The translations under genes and the position numbers were made by a program. Below, piece after piece: positions 33,536 through 46,060 of a DNA stretch of 64,000 bases (positions within the stretch are counted from its first letter, which is position 1; every line of letters begins with the position of its first letter). The DNA comes from Carnegiea gigantea (lineage: Eukaryota; Streptophyta; Magnoliopsida; Caryophyllales; Cactaceae), in the NCBI GenBank assembly GCA_029747015.1, contig JAKOGI010000124.1, positions 1,017,501 to 1,081,500 of the forward strand, in the 5' to 3' direction. The notes under the pieces are model-generated. The model did not search any database. It saw only the letters and a list, made by a program, of their open reading frames with translations, and was not told where the DNA came from.

Positions 33536-36500
33536 ACGGTTTAAGTATGCAAAAGCTTTAGTCTTTTGAGCATAATTATCATCCTAATTGATCATGAATG
33601 GCTCAAATCCGTCTCTTTTAATTAAAAAATTGTTATACATATTTGTTAAATCAATTTACTGATAAATTGATTACAAAGTGTTAGATGATATTTTTTCAAT
33701 GTGTGATGCTCTAGTTTGATTAAATTTCAATGCTAGTGGTAGGGCTATCAAAACTAGTAGGATTTATATTAGGATTGGACTTAAGTAAATTATAATCTAA
33801 GAACAAAGGGAAAAGATCTGCTGGTGATTGTCTCCTACAGTCTAACTTTTGGAAAAATGAATTTATGTGTTCATAATAAATATTAATTTGCATGGTGGAT
33901 ATAGATTATGCTGATTGGTTTCTCAAATTTGGTGTCTGTGATAATTAGTTGTTTGCTTTTTAGTTGATTGATTTAGTTTATTAATTTTTATTCTTCAATT
34001 TATATAATTTAACATTAAATTTTGTTTAACCCCTCCACCCCCCAAAGAGTTGTCTTTTAGGTGTGTCTTAGTAATTTTAGATTAATTATAGTTTGATCTT
34101 AAGTGTAGTTTAATTTTCAGATTAAGTTTCTGTTCTATTTTTGCCATTATTTACTGATTTGATAGAAATTCGGTTTAAAATATTTCCTTTTGTGTTTTTA
34201 TGTATTTTTGCTACATTAGGATTTAGATAGAGTCCTAATATTATAATATTTAATTTTTTAGAATTTTTGGAAATTATTTGATAATTTTTTAGAATTATTT
34301 CGTGGATTGGGTACATGTAGGGTTTTGTTTTAATAAAACTGAAAATTACATTTTTAAGTTTGGCTTTACTTTTTTAGGGCTTTATTAAGTCTAGGAAATT
34401 ATATTTTGCAGTCTCATAATTTTATTATTTATTTTCATATTTATTTAAGTGTAGTTTATTAGTTATTTAATTTCAAATTTTATTTTCTGACTAGTATTTT
34501 CTGCCACTCTTCTCTATTTTATTTTTATGAAATTAAGTAGTAATATTTTTGGCAATATAAATTCAATAATTGCAGAATATTAATTTACATTATCTTTAGT
34601 GAATTTTGATATAAATTTTCCGCTTGATATTTTCTGTTTTAATTTAATGTTTATTATTGTGAGAATATTTCTATTTTTAGTTTTCCAGAATAATTAGGTT
34701 GAGTATTTACTATTAATTTCCAAAAATTAGGATTATCATATTTTGGAGTATTTCTGAATAATTTCTTATCAGATTTTTACTTGTTTAATTTGATTTTTTA
34801 GTAATTAAAAGAAAAGGTAAAAAATATTAGAATAGTAAATTTAATTGGATTCAAATTAGCTTGTTCTTATATCTTTTCTTGTGGGATCGATCCCTACTTC
34901 CCTGTACTATATTCTTATTTATAAGCATTAGTAGTGGTTTAATTTGTAGCTATACAATAAGCTTTACAGTTATTATGCTCTAAACAGGTTTTCACTTTAG
35001 AATGAACTAGTAAATTGATTCATGAAAGATGATACCCAAACAAACGAAATTGTTTCATTTCCACTATCAAATTCAGTTTTCCTAATACTATTAAATCAGC
35101 TTTCTGCCAACAGATGTTGATTTGTCTTTACTATATCCTATACGTAGATGAAAAAACAAAGAGCGACAAAAACACGGGCTTATAAAGTTGGCATGCTCTG
35201 CTAATGATACAAAGCCTTCCAACCTCCTTGAGACATGTTCTTTTAAGGCATTTGCCTGAAAACGAATGGTTGCAGCATAAGAATATAGAGGTATGCATAA
35301 TACAATTTGGCTTCGAACTCCCTTTTACTCATAACAACTAGTACTGACCTGACCTACCACAAGAGCTTCTGTAGCCATTGTGCAACTTGATTTGAAAGAA
35401 TGCCACAAGCCCCAGTGGTCCTTCAATAGGATAAAAACCTTTGGACGAGTGGTGCAGTACTCGCCTTTCCCGTTGTCAAGGGATCAAAACCCCACTTTTT
35501 GTAAGCGATCCCTCCCCTTTCCTAGTTGCAAGTCACTTACTTTTTCCCTCTATACCCAATAGGGTGAGCCTGAGTCTGGCCATTTAAAACATTATACTAA
35601 AAAAGACAAACTTTAGAGCCTCACTAGAGGACAGCTACCAAGTTTACGTTAACTCATTAGTAATAGGCCTGAATTCTGTGTATGAGACTTAAAATATTGG
35701 TATTGATAGGATAATGGCCTTTTTATAGTTCCATGACATGGCTTTATCAAAAGTGACACCATTTAAAGTATGGGAGATGAGTCTACAAGGAGTCAAGCGC
35801 CCAACAATATTAATGTTTTGGACATGTTTATTGTGCCCAAGATTAACTTCTTTTGGAAGACGAAACAAGGAAGGTTCTAGGGGAACACAAGGAGCTATCT
35901 CCAAATTGATTTTCTAGCCTTATAATATGGAACGAAGATGAGGTTTGTATTTAAGAACTTGGGCGGAGACCATTGGCCTCCCTAGTTATGATTGGAACCA
36001 AGGAAAATTATCATCGAAAATGCAAGCCTTTGGGAAAAAGTGGTGTGCGCGAGAAGAAAACCATGCCTTAAGCAGCATAACTATTACAAAGGAGGTTCCT
36101 AGGAAACTGTCCCATACAATGCGTCCTAATCTTGGGTTGGAAAATTTACAAGTTCTAATTTCTTCGAAGACAATTGAACAATTAAAGTCAATCAAGAGAA
36201 TCAAATTGAAGAAGTTACTGAATCAATCAATCATGAGCAATTGGATTCAGAAACCACCCTGGAGAATAGCCAGTAGATTAGTAATGTTATTAGAGTTAAC
36301 CAGTTGTCAAGAGGTGAAACTTCTTGTAGTCCTACTAAGTTGTTTTGGCTCTCAAGTGAGAAATCAAGAAAACAAACCAAGTATGGATTACCAACAGAAA
36401 GAGAAAAAAAGAAAACTACTAGACAATCGAGAAGGATGCAAAGATACTAAGCCCGAAGATTGTGCTAGACTAGTAGCTAAAGCGTGCTAGGTTTGCTAGG

Positions 36501-37961
36501 TTGGAAGCATATTGGGCCTTGAAGTGTTCAGTAATAAGACTACAAAGGAGAGAATAATTTAGCCAGGCCTCACAATGAAGTTCTGGCTTAAGAGTAAGGG
36601 GTATGGAAGTATTTGAAGCAAAAGTTGTTGCAAAGTGTCTCATACTAAGAGAACATTCAGGTACAATTGGCAATTGTAGCTTCAAAGTTGGACTTTATAC
36701 CTAGAATGGAAGAGGCTGGAAACATACTGGCGTTTTGGAACAAAGAGCACATCTCTACGAAGGTGTCACCATTGCTATTTCAAGACCTCCATTATGGCGT
36801 TAACTTTGAGGAGGACTTAACACCCCATTATAAATTGGTTTTTGTAATTGAAGAGTCGCAAGAGGTAAGAGGCTCACAAAGAGATTGATGAATGAAACAA
36901 GGGGATAGGAATCATAAATCATCATTATATTATATTGGGTCTATTGTGGGAACCACCACAAGTGCAAAGGTTAGTATTTTGCATGAAGTGCATTCAGAGT
37001 GTTGGCAAGAATATATTGTATTTTCATATGCTAGTTTTTTAGGAGTATTTAAAGAGTATTTTAGCCTATAAGTGTTATTGATTAAAATGGAGGACCGTAT
37101 AATTTAAAGAGAATGGTCAAATAGATTTCATTTGGAGCTAACGAGTGAGTCAAAGTAAATTTAAATAAGAATACTGTCCCGTAGCCAATTTTATATAAAT
37201 TGGACTATCCAATATATCATTTTGTTATACTCCTATACCTTTTTATGGGATTTATCAATAATAAAAAAAGTAAAAACTATGAAGTCTGAGCTCAACGAGT
37301 CCTTATCCTCCCACTTCTGTAAAACATGTACTCAAACGCAATAAAATCAACTGACATCTTAGCTAAGAAATCCTTGGTTTTCCCCTTTTGAAGGGAGAAA
37401 TATCTTTAAAAAGGACTAATGCTATAAAATGATAGTTGATGAATATGATTCTATAATCTATAGTAAATTGTAGTTTAACAACCCCCAAACGACATTAAGT
37501 TCCTTATCATAATACATAACACACCAACGAAAATAAAAATTACTAATGGCCACAATGGACAAAGATGATAATAACTCAAATTGAAAATACCCAGAAAAGA
37601 TGAAGCAAAGAGCGAGGAGGACACTGGAGAACAAGCAAGTAAGAAATGAAATTGCAGGTAAGATAATACCACAAAGTAGCAATGTCATTGACGAAAACCA
37701 TCGAACAAATGACGTGCATACCCAGTTATTAATTAGCTGGAGACATTGTTGTTGTTCCTATTATGTGAAACATTGACAGTTCTTCGATAAAGGATCAATT
37801 TCTTTTTGATCGAAAGAAATGATCAATTTTAATTGCTCTAACTTGAATAGTGTTTCCTATAGTTTCCCATGCCCATTTCCAGAGAGAGAGCAATGACAGG
37901 CTGGAATTTCCCACAAACTTTAGCATGTAGTGAGCTAAAATTTTGGTTCACAGGTGGGAGC
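33536..37961. other. AT-rich intergenic DNA, no gene recognised
   Basis: The longest open frame (35945-36490, plus) has no recognisable motif and unconvincing composition. A phrase like gtgggatcgatccctacttcc near 34880 is common close to plant gypsy-type elements, but no primer site, LTR or gag follows. Confidence 0.4.
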
Positions 37962-38222
37962 CTACCTCCTCCACATCATCCCATGACAATAGAGTGTAGC
38001 ATGCAGAACGAACCCCTTTGAACTAGGCTTGGTATGCCTTTTCCTTATACAGCTCACTAGCAACAATATCTTTGCTCCGTTCATCTTTGTATGTTGAGGC
38101 AGACATAGAAGTTGCAGAAGATCTTGCATGTCATCCTTATTAATGGTGAATTGAACTTTCAAATGCCAAAAATCGTAATTTATGCCATCTAGTTTTTCGT
38201 TAGAAGGAAAACTACCTATCAA
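37962..38222 (-). pseudogene. Copia gag N-terminal fragment
   Basis: About 87 codons start with SNEKLDGINYDFWHLKVQF, the conserved start of copia gag (KLDGxNYxxW), followed by TINKDDMQDLL. The rest drifts out of frame. No LTR or pol is adjacent. It differs from the gag of elements A-D, so it is a separate lineage. Confidence 0.6.
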
Positions 38223-38780
38223 ATTCTTAGCTACATATCAGAAACTATATATAAAGTGTTAGGCATATCGTTTGATAATTAAATTATCAAGTAAACCCCA
38301 TCCTTTACATCATACATTTGGAAATTTCTCTAAGCTCATAATCATCACATATGGATTTGAATTAAAAGTTTCTTCAATTTAATTATCATATAACTCCATA
38401 GAATCTTTTATTAAAGATGTAAACTAGGGATTATCACAAAGATATTCACCTGTAAAACACACTTACATAAGCTCATATTATATAAAACTAATTTATATAA
38501 TATGTCTTATGATTAAAAATAAACTTTGCATTTTATTGACACATAACGTATAGTTGTATACCCAACTAAAATTCATATTATTATAAAGCTTATTTATAAT
38601 GATATAAACTTGTCATAAAATATACTCGAAATTAAAATGAATTTATAAGAGCATGTTACAGGAGTAGACTACCACATAATATTCATTTATAATCATGATC
38701 ATGAAACACGTTCTCATAATTTAAAAAAAGAATAAATAAAGCACATTTATCTGAACAAAATATGAAACAAATTCATAACT

Positions 38781-39036
38781 TAATTGTTTTGAGAATATGA
38801 TCAAATGATGAGAATATGATCAAGAGACTTTGTATTGCAGGTTTATATTTTTCCTTGATGAATACAAGCTATGCAATGCAATACATATATACTCAGCTAT
38901 AAACGGCTGCCCTTCCCTACTTAGACTCCTTACCGTCCAAGTCCTTTACTAGCCATTAGATTGTCATTACAAAATAGTTATCAAATATTACAAAGTTTGT
39001 TTCCTAAACCAACTCATATACTTATATTTCCTAATA
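38781..39036 (-). repeat. 3' LTR of element C with polypurine tract
   Basis: It matches 43592-43851 at most positions. The purine tract cttgagggggag (minus strand, 39037-39048) directly precedes its start. Confidence 0.9.
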
Positions 39037-39048
39037 CTCCCCCTCAAG

Positions 39049-40798
39049 TTGGAGCGTGCGGATTGACGATGCCCAACTTACTTTTTAAGAACTGAAAACT
39101 GCTGTTCCCGAGAGGTTTAGTAAAGATATCAGCAATTTGCTACTTGGAAGGGACATAGGCAGTTGCAAGGTCTCTAGAAATAATGTGTTCTCGAACGAAG
39201 TGGCGGTCAATTTTGATGTGCTTAGTTCGTTCATGAAAGTCTGGATTCTTTGCAATGTGTAGGGTGGCCTGATTATCACAATAAAGCTTCATTGGTTTGT
39301 CAAGAAATACCCAGAGTGATACAAGGAACGATTTTAGCCGAATTAGTTTGCTCGTGACATTTACCATAGCACGATATTCTACTTTTACTGAGAATCCAGA
39401 GATGGTACTTTGCTTCTTGGTTTTCCATGATACCAGTGAGCCTCTAGTAGTAACATAATAACCGCTAAGAGAGCGTCTGGTAAGAGGGCATGCTCCCCAA
39501 TCTACATCATAGAAAGGGTATACCTATAGATTAGAATTGCTGTGAAACTACAATCCTTGTCCTGGTACACCTTTTAGGTACCTCAAAACTCATCTGGCAG
39601 CCTCCATGTGTTGCTCTTTCGGTTCCTGCATAAATTGGCACAAAATATACACAACATAACATAACTCTGGTCCTGTGATTGTCAGATAAATAAGTCTTAC
39701 AATAAGATGCCTGGAACGTGTTGCATCATCTAGTGTAAGTCCAGTAGCAAGAGCTAGTTTATGATTTGTTTCCATGGGAAAATCTGCAGGTTTAGCTCCG
39801 AGAAGTCCACATTGGTCAACAATTTTCAAAGCATATTTTCTTTGGCGTAAAAATAATCCTTAGGGTCCTTTGGCCACTTCAATACCCAAAAAATACTCAA
39901 GGGATCTAAATCTTTAATTTTGAAACAATTGTTCAAATATTGCTTGAACTTCTTGCAAACTTCAGAATTGTTTCCAGTAAGTACTAAATCATCAACATAT
40001 ATTAGCATTAACATATATTAGCACTGGCATATAAATGTTTCCTTTTCTATATGCAAATAAGAAGTAATCAGCATAAGATTGAATAAAACCATAATGCAAC
40101 AATGTGGACGATAACTTGGAGAACCATTGTCGTGGTGCTCGTTTTAGACCATAGAGGGATTTTTGAAGTTTGCAAACTTTGTTAGGTCCTGTGGAATGAA
40201 AATCGGGAGGTAATCGCATATAGACCTCTTTATGCAGATCTCCATGCAGAAAAGCATTATTAACATCGAGCTGATTCAGTCCCTAATCTCCATCAACAGC
40301 TATGGATAAGAAACATTGTACACTTACCATCTTTGCTACTGGAGCAAAGGTTTCATTAAAGTCAAAACCTTCGATCTATTGATCTCCTCTAATAACAAGT
40401 CTCGCTTTATATTGTTTAATAGATCCATCTGAGTTATATTTAACTCGATATACCCATTTGCAATTTATGGGTTTCTTACGAAGTGGTAGATCTGTAATTA
40501 TCCAAGTTTTGTTTTCCTTAAGTGCCTCAATTTCCTTTGCCATAGCCTCCTTCCAATTAGCATCTTGAATGGCCTCATGAAAATATCTGGGCTCCACAAT
40601 TTTGGTAATAGCAGTAAGATATTGTTGATGTGCACTAGAGAATTTTTCATAAGTGACATAATTTACTATAGGATAAGGATTACCTAAGGATACCTTTTGT
40701 AGTGGGTTGATTGAAGTGGGGTCTCTTGTTCGGGCGGAATAACATAGGTAGTCTTGCAAGTGATTTGGTGCCTTTCGTTCTTGCTTTCCTCGGCCCAA
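39049..40798 (-). pseudogene. pol: Reverse transcriptase and RNase H of element C
   Basis: RT starts with WKEAMAKEIEALKENKTW and [23 protein letters not shown] (40798-40376). A stop follows VIRGDQ. Then [36 protein letters not shown] and the intact catalytic [11 protein letters not shown] near 40000 are seen. A 16-bp tandem duplication just before YVDD (39994-40025) shifts the frame and leaves an extra partial copy of the motif. RNase H (KLYCDNQATLHIAKNPDFHERTKH, 39367-39140) runs to the C-terminal IVNPHAPT just before the purine tract. Further stops lie in between. Confidence 0.88.
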
Positions 40799-42107
40799 GT
40801 CTTCAGCTGTAGTACTGTTCCTCCCCCTGTCTGATGGTGTCTCAGCACGTGGAAGAGGGCCACTTGCACAAGGCTGTAAAGCATGTCTGCGTGGCCCAGT
40901 GATTGTGCTGCTTGGGCCATCTGCACGAAGCCCAGATCTACCCCTGTCTTATTCTATATGCGCAGCCTAACTAGTTCTTGATCATCATTTTCTTCTTGCC
41001 CCGTCTAAGCTTGGGCCTAATTGTGATGGGTTGATCTTTCGCATTCTCTGCCGAGCCTACTGATTTGAGTAGACTCAAGCTGGCTGGGTGTGTGGTATGG
41101 GTCCAAGTATTTTCCCTTTGATGTGGATTCCTCAAGTCCAAATAATTCCTTTGGTGGCATAGAATCTTTATATGACTTGTGCATAGACTCATAAGGGAAT
41201 TTGTCCTTGTAAAATACTACATCTCTACTCACAAATAAGACTCTAGTCTCTAAATCATAAACTTTCCATCCTTTCTTTCTGAATGAATAACCCATAAAAA
41301 TACACTTTTGACTCCGAGATGCAAGTTTATCCTTTCGTCTTTGGTTCTTTTGAGCATAACACAAGCATCCAAAAGCTTTTATGTGGTCATATGAGGGTTA
41401 TGTATTGAATAAAATCTCATAAGGTGTCTTTCTGTTCAAGATTGGAGTGTGTGTCCTATTTATTAGGTAGGCAACTGCTAAGGCGCATTCTCCCTAAAAT
41501 TCCAGCGGTAGGTTTGCTTAGAAACGAAGAGCTCTCGCCACATTTAGGATGTGACGATGTTTTCTTTCAACCCTACCATTTTGTTGTGATGTATCAACAC
41601 AATTTGTTTCATGCATGATCCCATTTTCATTATAAAAATGTTTCACGGGATCGGAGGTAAATTCTTTTCCATTGTCACTTCTTATAACCTTAACACATTT
41701 ACTAAACTAATTTTTTACCATTACATAAAAATTCATAATCAGTTTAGAAGCTTTACCTTTGTTTCTCATTAAGTAAACCCAAGCTCCTCTGCTAGCATCA
41801 TCAACTATGGTCAAAAAATAGTGTGCTCTATTTAGTGACTCAACTTTATATGCACCCCAAATATCACAATGAATCAACTCAAAACAGCTAACAGCTTTAT
41901 TTCTACTTAAAGAAAAAGGCAATCGAGATTATTTTGCTTGTAAACACACATCACAAGGTTCATGACTACCTTTATTCTAAAAAATTCAACTTTGCTAGAC
42001 AACAGTGACATGACTCCCTTTAAAGGATGTCCTAGCCTTTGATGCCACACATTACAAGTTACTACTGGATTTGCCTTGACTTCTTTCAATGGCGTATCCT
42101 TGAACAA
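40799..42107 (-). pseudogene. Pre-integrase and integrase of element C
   Basis: The pre-integrase motif VWHQRLGHPLKGVMSLL lies in 42107-41907. The integrase start FELIHCDIWGAYKVE and first Asp LTIVDDASRGAW lie in 41922-41707. The second Asp region, around SDNGKEF-like text near 41670, is frameshifted. The C-terminal part KCIFMGYSFRKKGWKVYDLETR lies at 41364-41017. A Ser/Pro-rich linker leads to RT. Multiple frame changes break it. Confidence 0.8.
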
Positions 42108-42270
42108 ATAGACCCCTCTTCGTCCATGTCAATCGGCATCCTTGTAGAAAGGTCCTGTATCACACATAGTTGAGGAATAAATGTCACTGTGCACACCAAA
42201 TCATTAATCAATTCTGCTACCGATATTAGATTGCAAGTTAAACTAATAACTAATAGTACATCACATAGAG

Positions 42271-43560
42271 CTATGTTTGAATGTAATTCACTATTCTTTG
42301 TTTACTTGCAATGCTACTTTGCCCACTATGCATCTGTACCAGAATTAGATGAATATCATGGAGTTTGATCAACTTCCTAAGATCACATGTCATGTGACAA
42401 GTTGCGCCACTGTCAAGCAACCATTCATTATTACCTGATAATTTTTCACCACTTGTTTTCGGAGTTTTAAGGAGACTTAACAAGCACTGGACTTGTTTAG
42501 CACTTAGCCAAGGTACTATCGGTGGACCACGGTCTTTTCGTCCTCCATTTTTCAATGCTGCTCGGCTGATCCTGCTCTGCCTAGTTCAGCAGCTGCATAG
42601 GTGGCATACGTAGCTGCCTAGCCTCGACCACATCCAGCAGTTGCTCGGCCACTTCGAGACCCGCATCCTTGCCCACGCCCACAGCCCCCTCCTCTAGGTA
42701 CCCATCCGGCTGGATACACAATGACTTCGAAACAGTTTTGTTCTTCATGTCTGGTTTTGCCACAATGCTTGTATGTAGGGCGTGGCATGGTTTGAGGTAG
42801 ACTTACTGCAAAGGCCACTTCATTCTCAAGGTTGCCGTCTCGTTGAACCATAACCTTTTAATGATTCTCCTCTTGCATGACTATATTGAAAATTTTGTCA
42901 AGTTGAGGTGGTGAATCCTGGGCAAGCAATTGACCTCGTACAGATGAGAACTCATTGTCACTTAGTCCCATCAAAAACTGATGGGCCTTGTCTTCATCGT
43001 ACATTCGAAGAAGTTTCTTGCTTGCCCCTTATTCACACCCTTTACAGGTGCAAATTGGCAGCTTTATATGATTATTCAATTCATTCCACAAAGAACTTAA
43101 TTTATTATAGAAATCTCCCATATCGCAACTTCGTTGCTGACAATTAACAATTACAGCTTTAAGTTGATGAATTTTCGATAAATGTGCTACCAAATATCTC
43201 TTCTTTAAATCATTCCAGATCTCATATGCTGTTTCTATATAAGTTACATTGAGCCGTAGCTTAGGATCGATTACATTGAGAAGCCAAGAGCAAAGCATGG
43301 AATTTACTAAATCCCATGCATTTGCTTCAGAAAATTCTTGTTCTAAATTTTTTTCAGGTCCTTGTAGTTTTCCTTCAATAAAAACCAACTTATTTTTTGC
43401 TCTTAGAGTAGTTTGAACTACCTGTTACCACAATTCGTAGTTTTTTCCATCAAAAACTACTGTAGTAATTAGCATTCCTGGTCCATATAAAGGGTGCAGG
43501 AAGTATGGGGAATGAGTAGCAATAATGAAGTTATTTTTGTCTCCTCCAGTCATCGAATAA
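42271..43560 (-). pseudogene. gag: Gag and protease of element C
   Basis: Gag starts near 43554 (MTGGDKNNF) and has a stop soon after NYELW. The open part 43388-43029 includes ANAWDLVNSMLCSWLLNVID and LWNELNNHIKLPICTCKGC, clearly related to element D. The zinc knuckle near 42770 has lost its first Cys (YKHCGKTRHEEQNC), followed by FEVIVYPAGW and a Gly-rich stretch. The protease active site is WLLDSGATCHMT near 42400. Confidence 0.8.
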
Positions 43561-43579
43561 TTTTACCTTGGATCGTAAT

Positions 43580-43591
43580 GCTCTGATACCA
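43580..43591 (-). other. Primer-binding site of element C (tRNA-Met)
   Basis: On the minus strand it is a perfect tggtatcagagc, directly next to the LTR end at 43592. Confidence 0.92.
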
Positions 43592-43851
43592 TAAAGAGTT
43601 TTGAGAATATGATCAAAAGATGAGAATATGATCAAGAGACTTTGTATTGAACGTTTATATTTTTCCTTGATGAATACAAGCTGTGCAACGCAATACATAT
43701 ATAATCAGCTATACACGGCTTACCTTCCCTGCTTAGAAGACTCCTCGTCGTCCAAGTCCCCTGCTAGCCGGCAGATTATCATCATAAAATAGTTATCAAA
43801 TATTACAAAGTTTGTTTCCTAAACCAACTCATATACTTATATTTCCTAATA
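43592..43851 (-). repeat. 5' LTR of element C
   Basis: It is 260 bp and pairs with 38781-39036. The outer end is followed by target duplication TAACT. Confidence 0.9.
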
Positions 43852-44035
43852 TAACTAAATGCTAGAAGTATCGTGAAATTGATGTTTAAACGGACCAACT
43901 TATATTGAAGCATTTAGCAAAGCCTAAAATTTGGCCCCAAGGAAAAAAAACGCTCCCTAAAATATAAAAGAGGCTTCTAAAAGTAGAAATCCTAACCCTT
44001 CTTTCTCTCGGCCCTTCATGCTCTCTCAAACCTCT

Positions 44036-44036
<1 letters not shown>

Positions 44037-44078
<42 letters not shown>
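44037..44078. repeat. (CT)n microsatellite
   Basis: About 20 uninterrupted CT units. Confidence 0.95.
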
Positions 44079-44087
<9 letters not shown>

Positions 44088-44147
44088 TTTCTCACCCCTG
44101 AAGATGAAGCATCAGAGCTTCTCTTTCCAGGAGCTATCTCCCTACTC

Positions 44148-46060
44148 TTCTTTTCTTTTTCCTTTTTTTTGTGGTAAGAAAGGTATGTCTTCATTACCAC
44201 AACAAATCCTCTCCACAATTTGGGAAATACAACCTATTTGAGCACTCTGGATAGGACCCTAGAGCCTACACAAATCATTTAAGCACTATGTATATGCATT
44301 TGAACAGTTTGGTAAAGATAAAAATCTTATGTACAATTTGTTCCTTGATCAACCTTACTGTCTGTTTGTTCATGTTTAGACTTCTCTTCTTGAATAGAGC
44401 CTGGTTCCTTGCAAACCATATGTTGTATATAGTTGCATTAAATCCCAAGTACGTTAGCTCTTTATTTGCTCTAGTTGTTTTCCAATTCAGCATTTTAGTT
44501 ACTGGTTGTTGTACATTCTGTCCATGTATGTGATACTCCAGCCGACTTCCAATGGCATCCCAAACTTTTTTAGTGAAAGAGCAACAGCTGAAGAGGGATC
44601 CAGGGTCTCTTCTTCTTCATGCATAACACACACTGGGTATGCACCTAAGCATAAAACTTGACTATCCTTAACTTAACTGGAAGTTTTTTGTGCATCAGGA
44701 TCCATGTCACATTAGCATGGTTAAAGATATTGAGTCTTAACCATATGATTCGATGACAACTCATTTGTTCATGAGTATTTAGGTGCCACAGGTAACCAGA
44801 CTTTGCACTGTATTTGCCATTAATTCCAGCACTAGATTTCTAATGCTTGTTTATGTTGGCCCTGTTTGACTAGTTGAATTACTTCAGTGGGGGTGAATAG
44901 GGTGATAATCAAAGTTGCTAAATAATCGAAATGTAAACGCGGAAAAGTAAACCGGAACAAAACACAATCGATTTTTAAGGAGGTTGGGCCTCAAAAGGCT
45001 TAATCCCCGCCTAGAGTTTCCTAACTCTAGGATTAATCCGAATCTTTATTAGGATGGATGATTACAACTCTAGAGTACACCTACTCTAAGTTCCAAGACC
45101 CAAGTTGACACCCTTAACAAGGCTTGGTAGAGTTGACCATTCAACTCTATAATCTCACCTAAACACTACTTGAATAACTCAAAGAACAATAGCAAATTAA
45201 AGCTCAATCAATACAATAAGAGAGTGTGTTTGGGTATGCCAATGAATGCTTGTCTTGCTTGATGTCTTTTCTGCTGCAAATTCAGCCCCTTTTTATAGCC
45301 AAAGTCTTGAGCTAGCGGTTGCACTTGTTATGGAAAGTCACAATTCAAGCCCTTGAACCAGCTTATTCAAGCCCTTGAAATTTGCTAAGTTTGCAGATCG
45401 TGCTCAACGTCTCTGGATTTTCTTCAACGGCTAATTCCATAACTTGGCAAGCTTCTAGAAGATGATAAGTTGCCTTATATGCTCCTTGAAATATTCCACA
45501 ATTATTTGCACAAAACTTGCTCATTTGACTTCATCTCAATCTTATATTTTTGGCAACAAAATAGATTTAACCAATTACAATAATAATAATATCACCTTGA
45601 GATATCACCTTGAGATATTAATAAAATTAAATTTAAACCAATATTAATCTCTAAGCTTCCTTTTTGTCTTTCATCAAAACAAACATATCATATTAAGGGA
45701 TAAAGGGAAAGTCAACAGTTTGAATCACATCCTTATTTGAATACCTCTTTGACATTGCGCAGCTTCTTGAAGTACCAGTAAACATCACTATGTGGTATAT
45801 TTTCCATCAATCCTTCTAGCCAAGGTATCATTTATGTATCCACTTCACTTCACCCAAAGGTTGTCCTTTTTGGTAGCTACTGACCACATCAACTTTGCTA
45901 TACAGGCATCATTCCATTCATATAAATTCTTGATCCCTAATCCTTCATTTCTTTTCGGTAGACATATGTATTGCCTCTACAAATGGAACCTTTTCAAACT
46001 CTTTAGTGCCTCCCTAAAGAAACTCCTTACCCTTCTTTATCCACAACATAGTGGTTTTTT
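44148..46060 (-). pseudogene. 5'-truncated LINE fragment (RT C-terminus and zf-RVT region)
   Basis: Minus-strand text near 45980-45860 (CLPKRNEG, LGIKNLYEWNDACIAKLMW, KKDNLWVKWIHK) is the thumb/connection region of plant L1-type reverse transcriptases. After an inserted sequence, 44720-44275 gives WILMHKKLPVKLR, a C-x-x-C/H-type zf-RVT block (DPGSLFSCCSFTKKVWDAI) and a final YNIWFARNQALFKKRSL motif. A T-rich run at 44148-44170 on the plus strand may be its poly(A) tail. Upstream RT with the catalytic Asp residues is absent, as expected of 5' truncation during target-primed reverse transcription. Confidence 0.75.
44869..45717 (-). mobile_element. Solo-LTR-like insertion inside the LINE
   Basis: 849 bp interrupt the LINE reading text and are flanked by GTTTG on both sides (44864-44868 and 45718-45722). 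On the minus strand the insert starts TGTTGAC. It contains phrases typical of Sirevirus-type LTRs (a cacccccactgaag end, a gttccggtttacttttcc block) and no coding region. With a 5-bp duplication the end reads CTAGT instead of CA, so the exact terminus is uncertain. Confidence 0.65.

Larger units (their letters stand above)
38781..43851 (-). mobile_element. Ty1/copia retrotransposon, element C, with non-canonical LTR ends
   Basis: The element reads right to left. LTRs of about 256 and 260 bp are flanked by the perfect duplication TAACT (38776-38780 and 43852-43856). With these boundaries the LTRs begin TATTAGG and end TTA/TTTA on the minus strand, giving TA...TA instead of TG...CA. The primer site directly abuts the 5' LTR and a purine tract abuts the 3' LTR, which supports the boundaries. 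Gag, protease, integrase, RT and RNase H are present in copia order but repeatedly interrupted. Confidence 0.9.

Noticed and set aside
34870..34960. Possible gypsy LTR end (gtgggatcgatccctacttcc)
   Set aside because: No primer site, internal coding region or second LTR copy follows.
35425..35500. tRNA-derived SINE head (A-box-like gagtggtgcagtactcg and B-box-like gggatcaaaacccc)
   Set aside because: Both boxes depart clearly from Pol III consensus, and no tail or target duplication was found.
35945..36490. 181-codon plus-strand frame
   Set aside because: No motif is recognised, the surrounding text does not extend it, and it has no context. Not supported as a gene.
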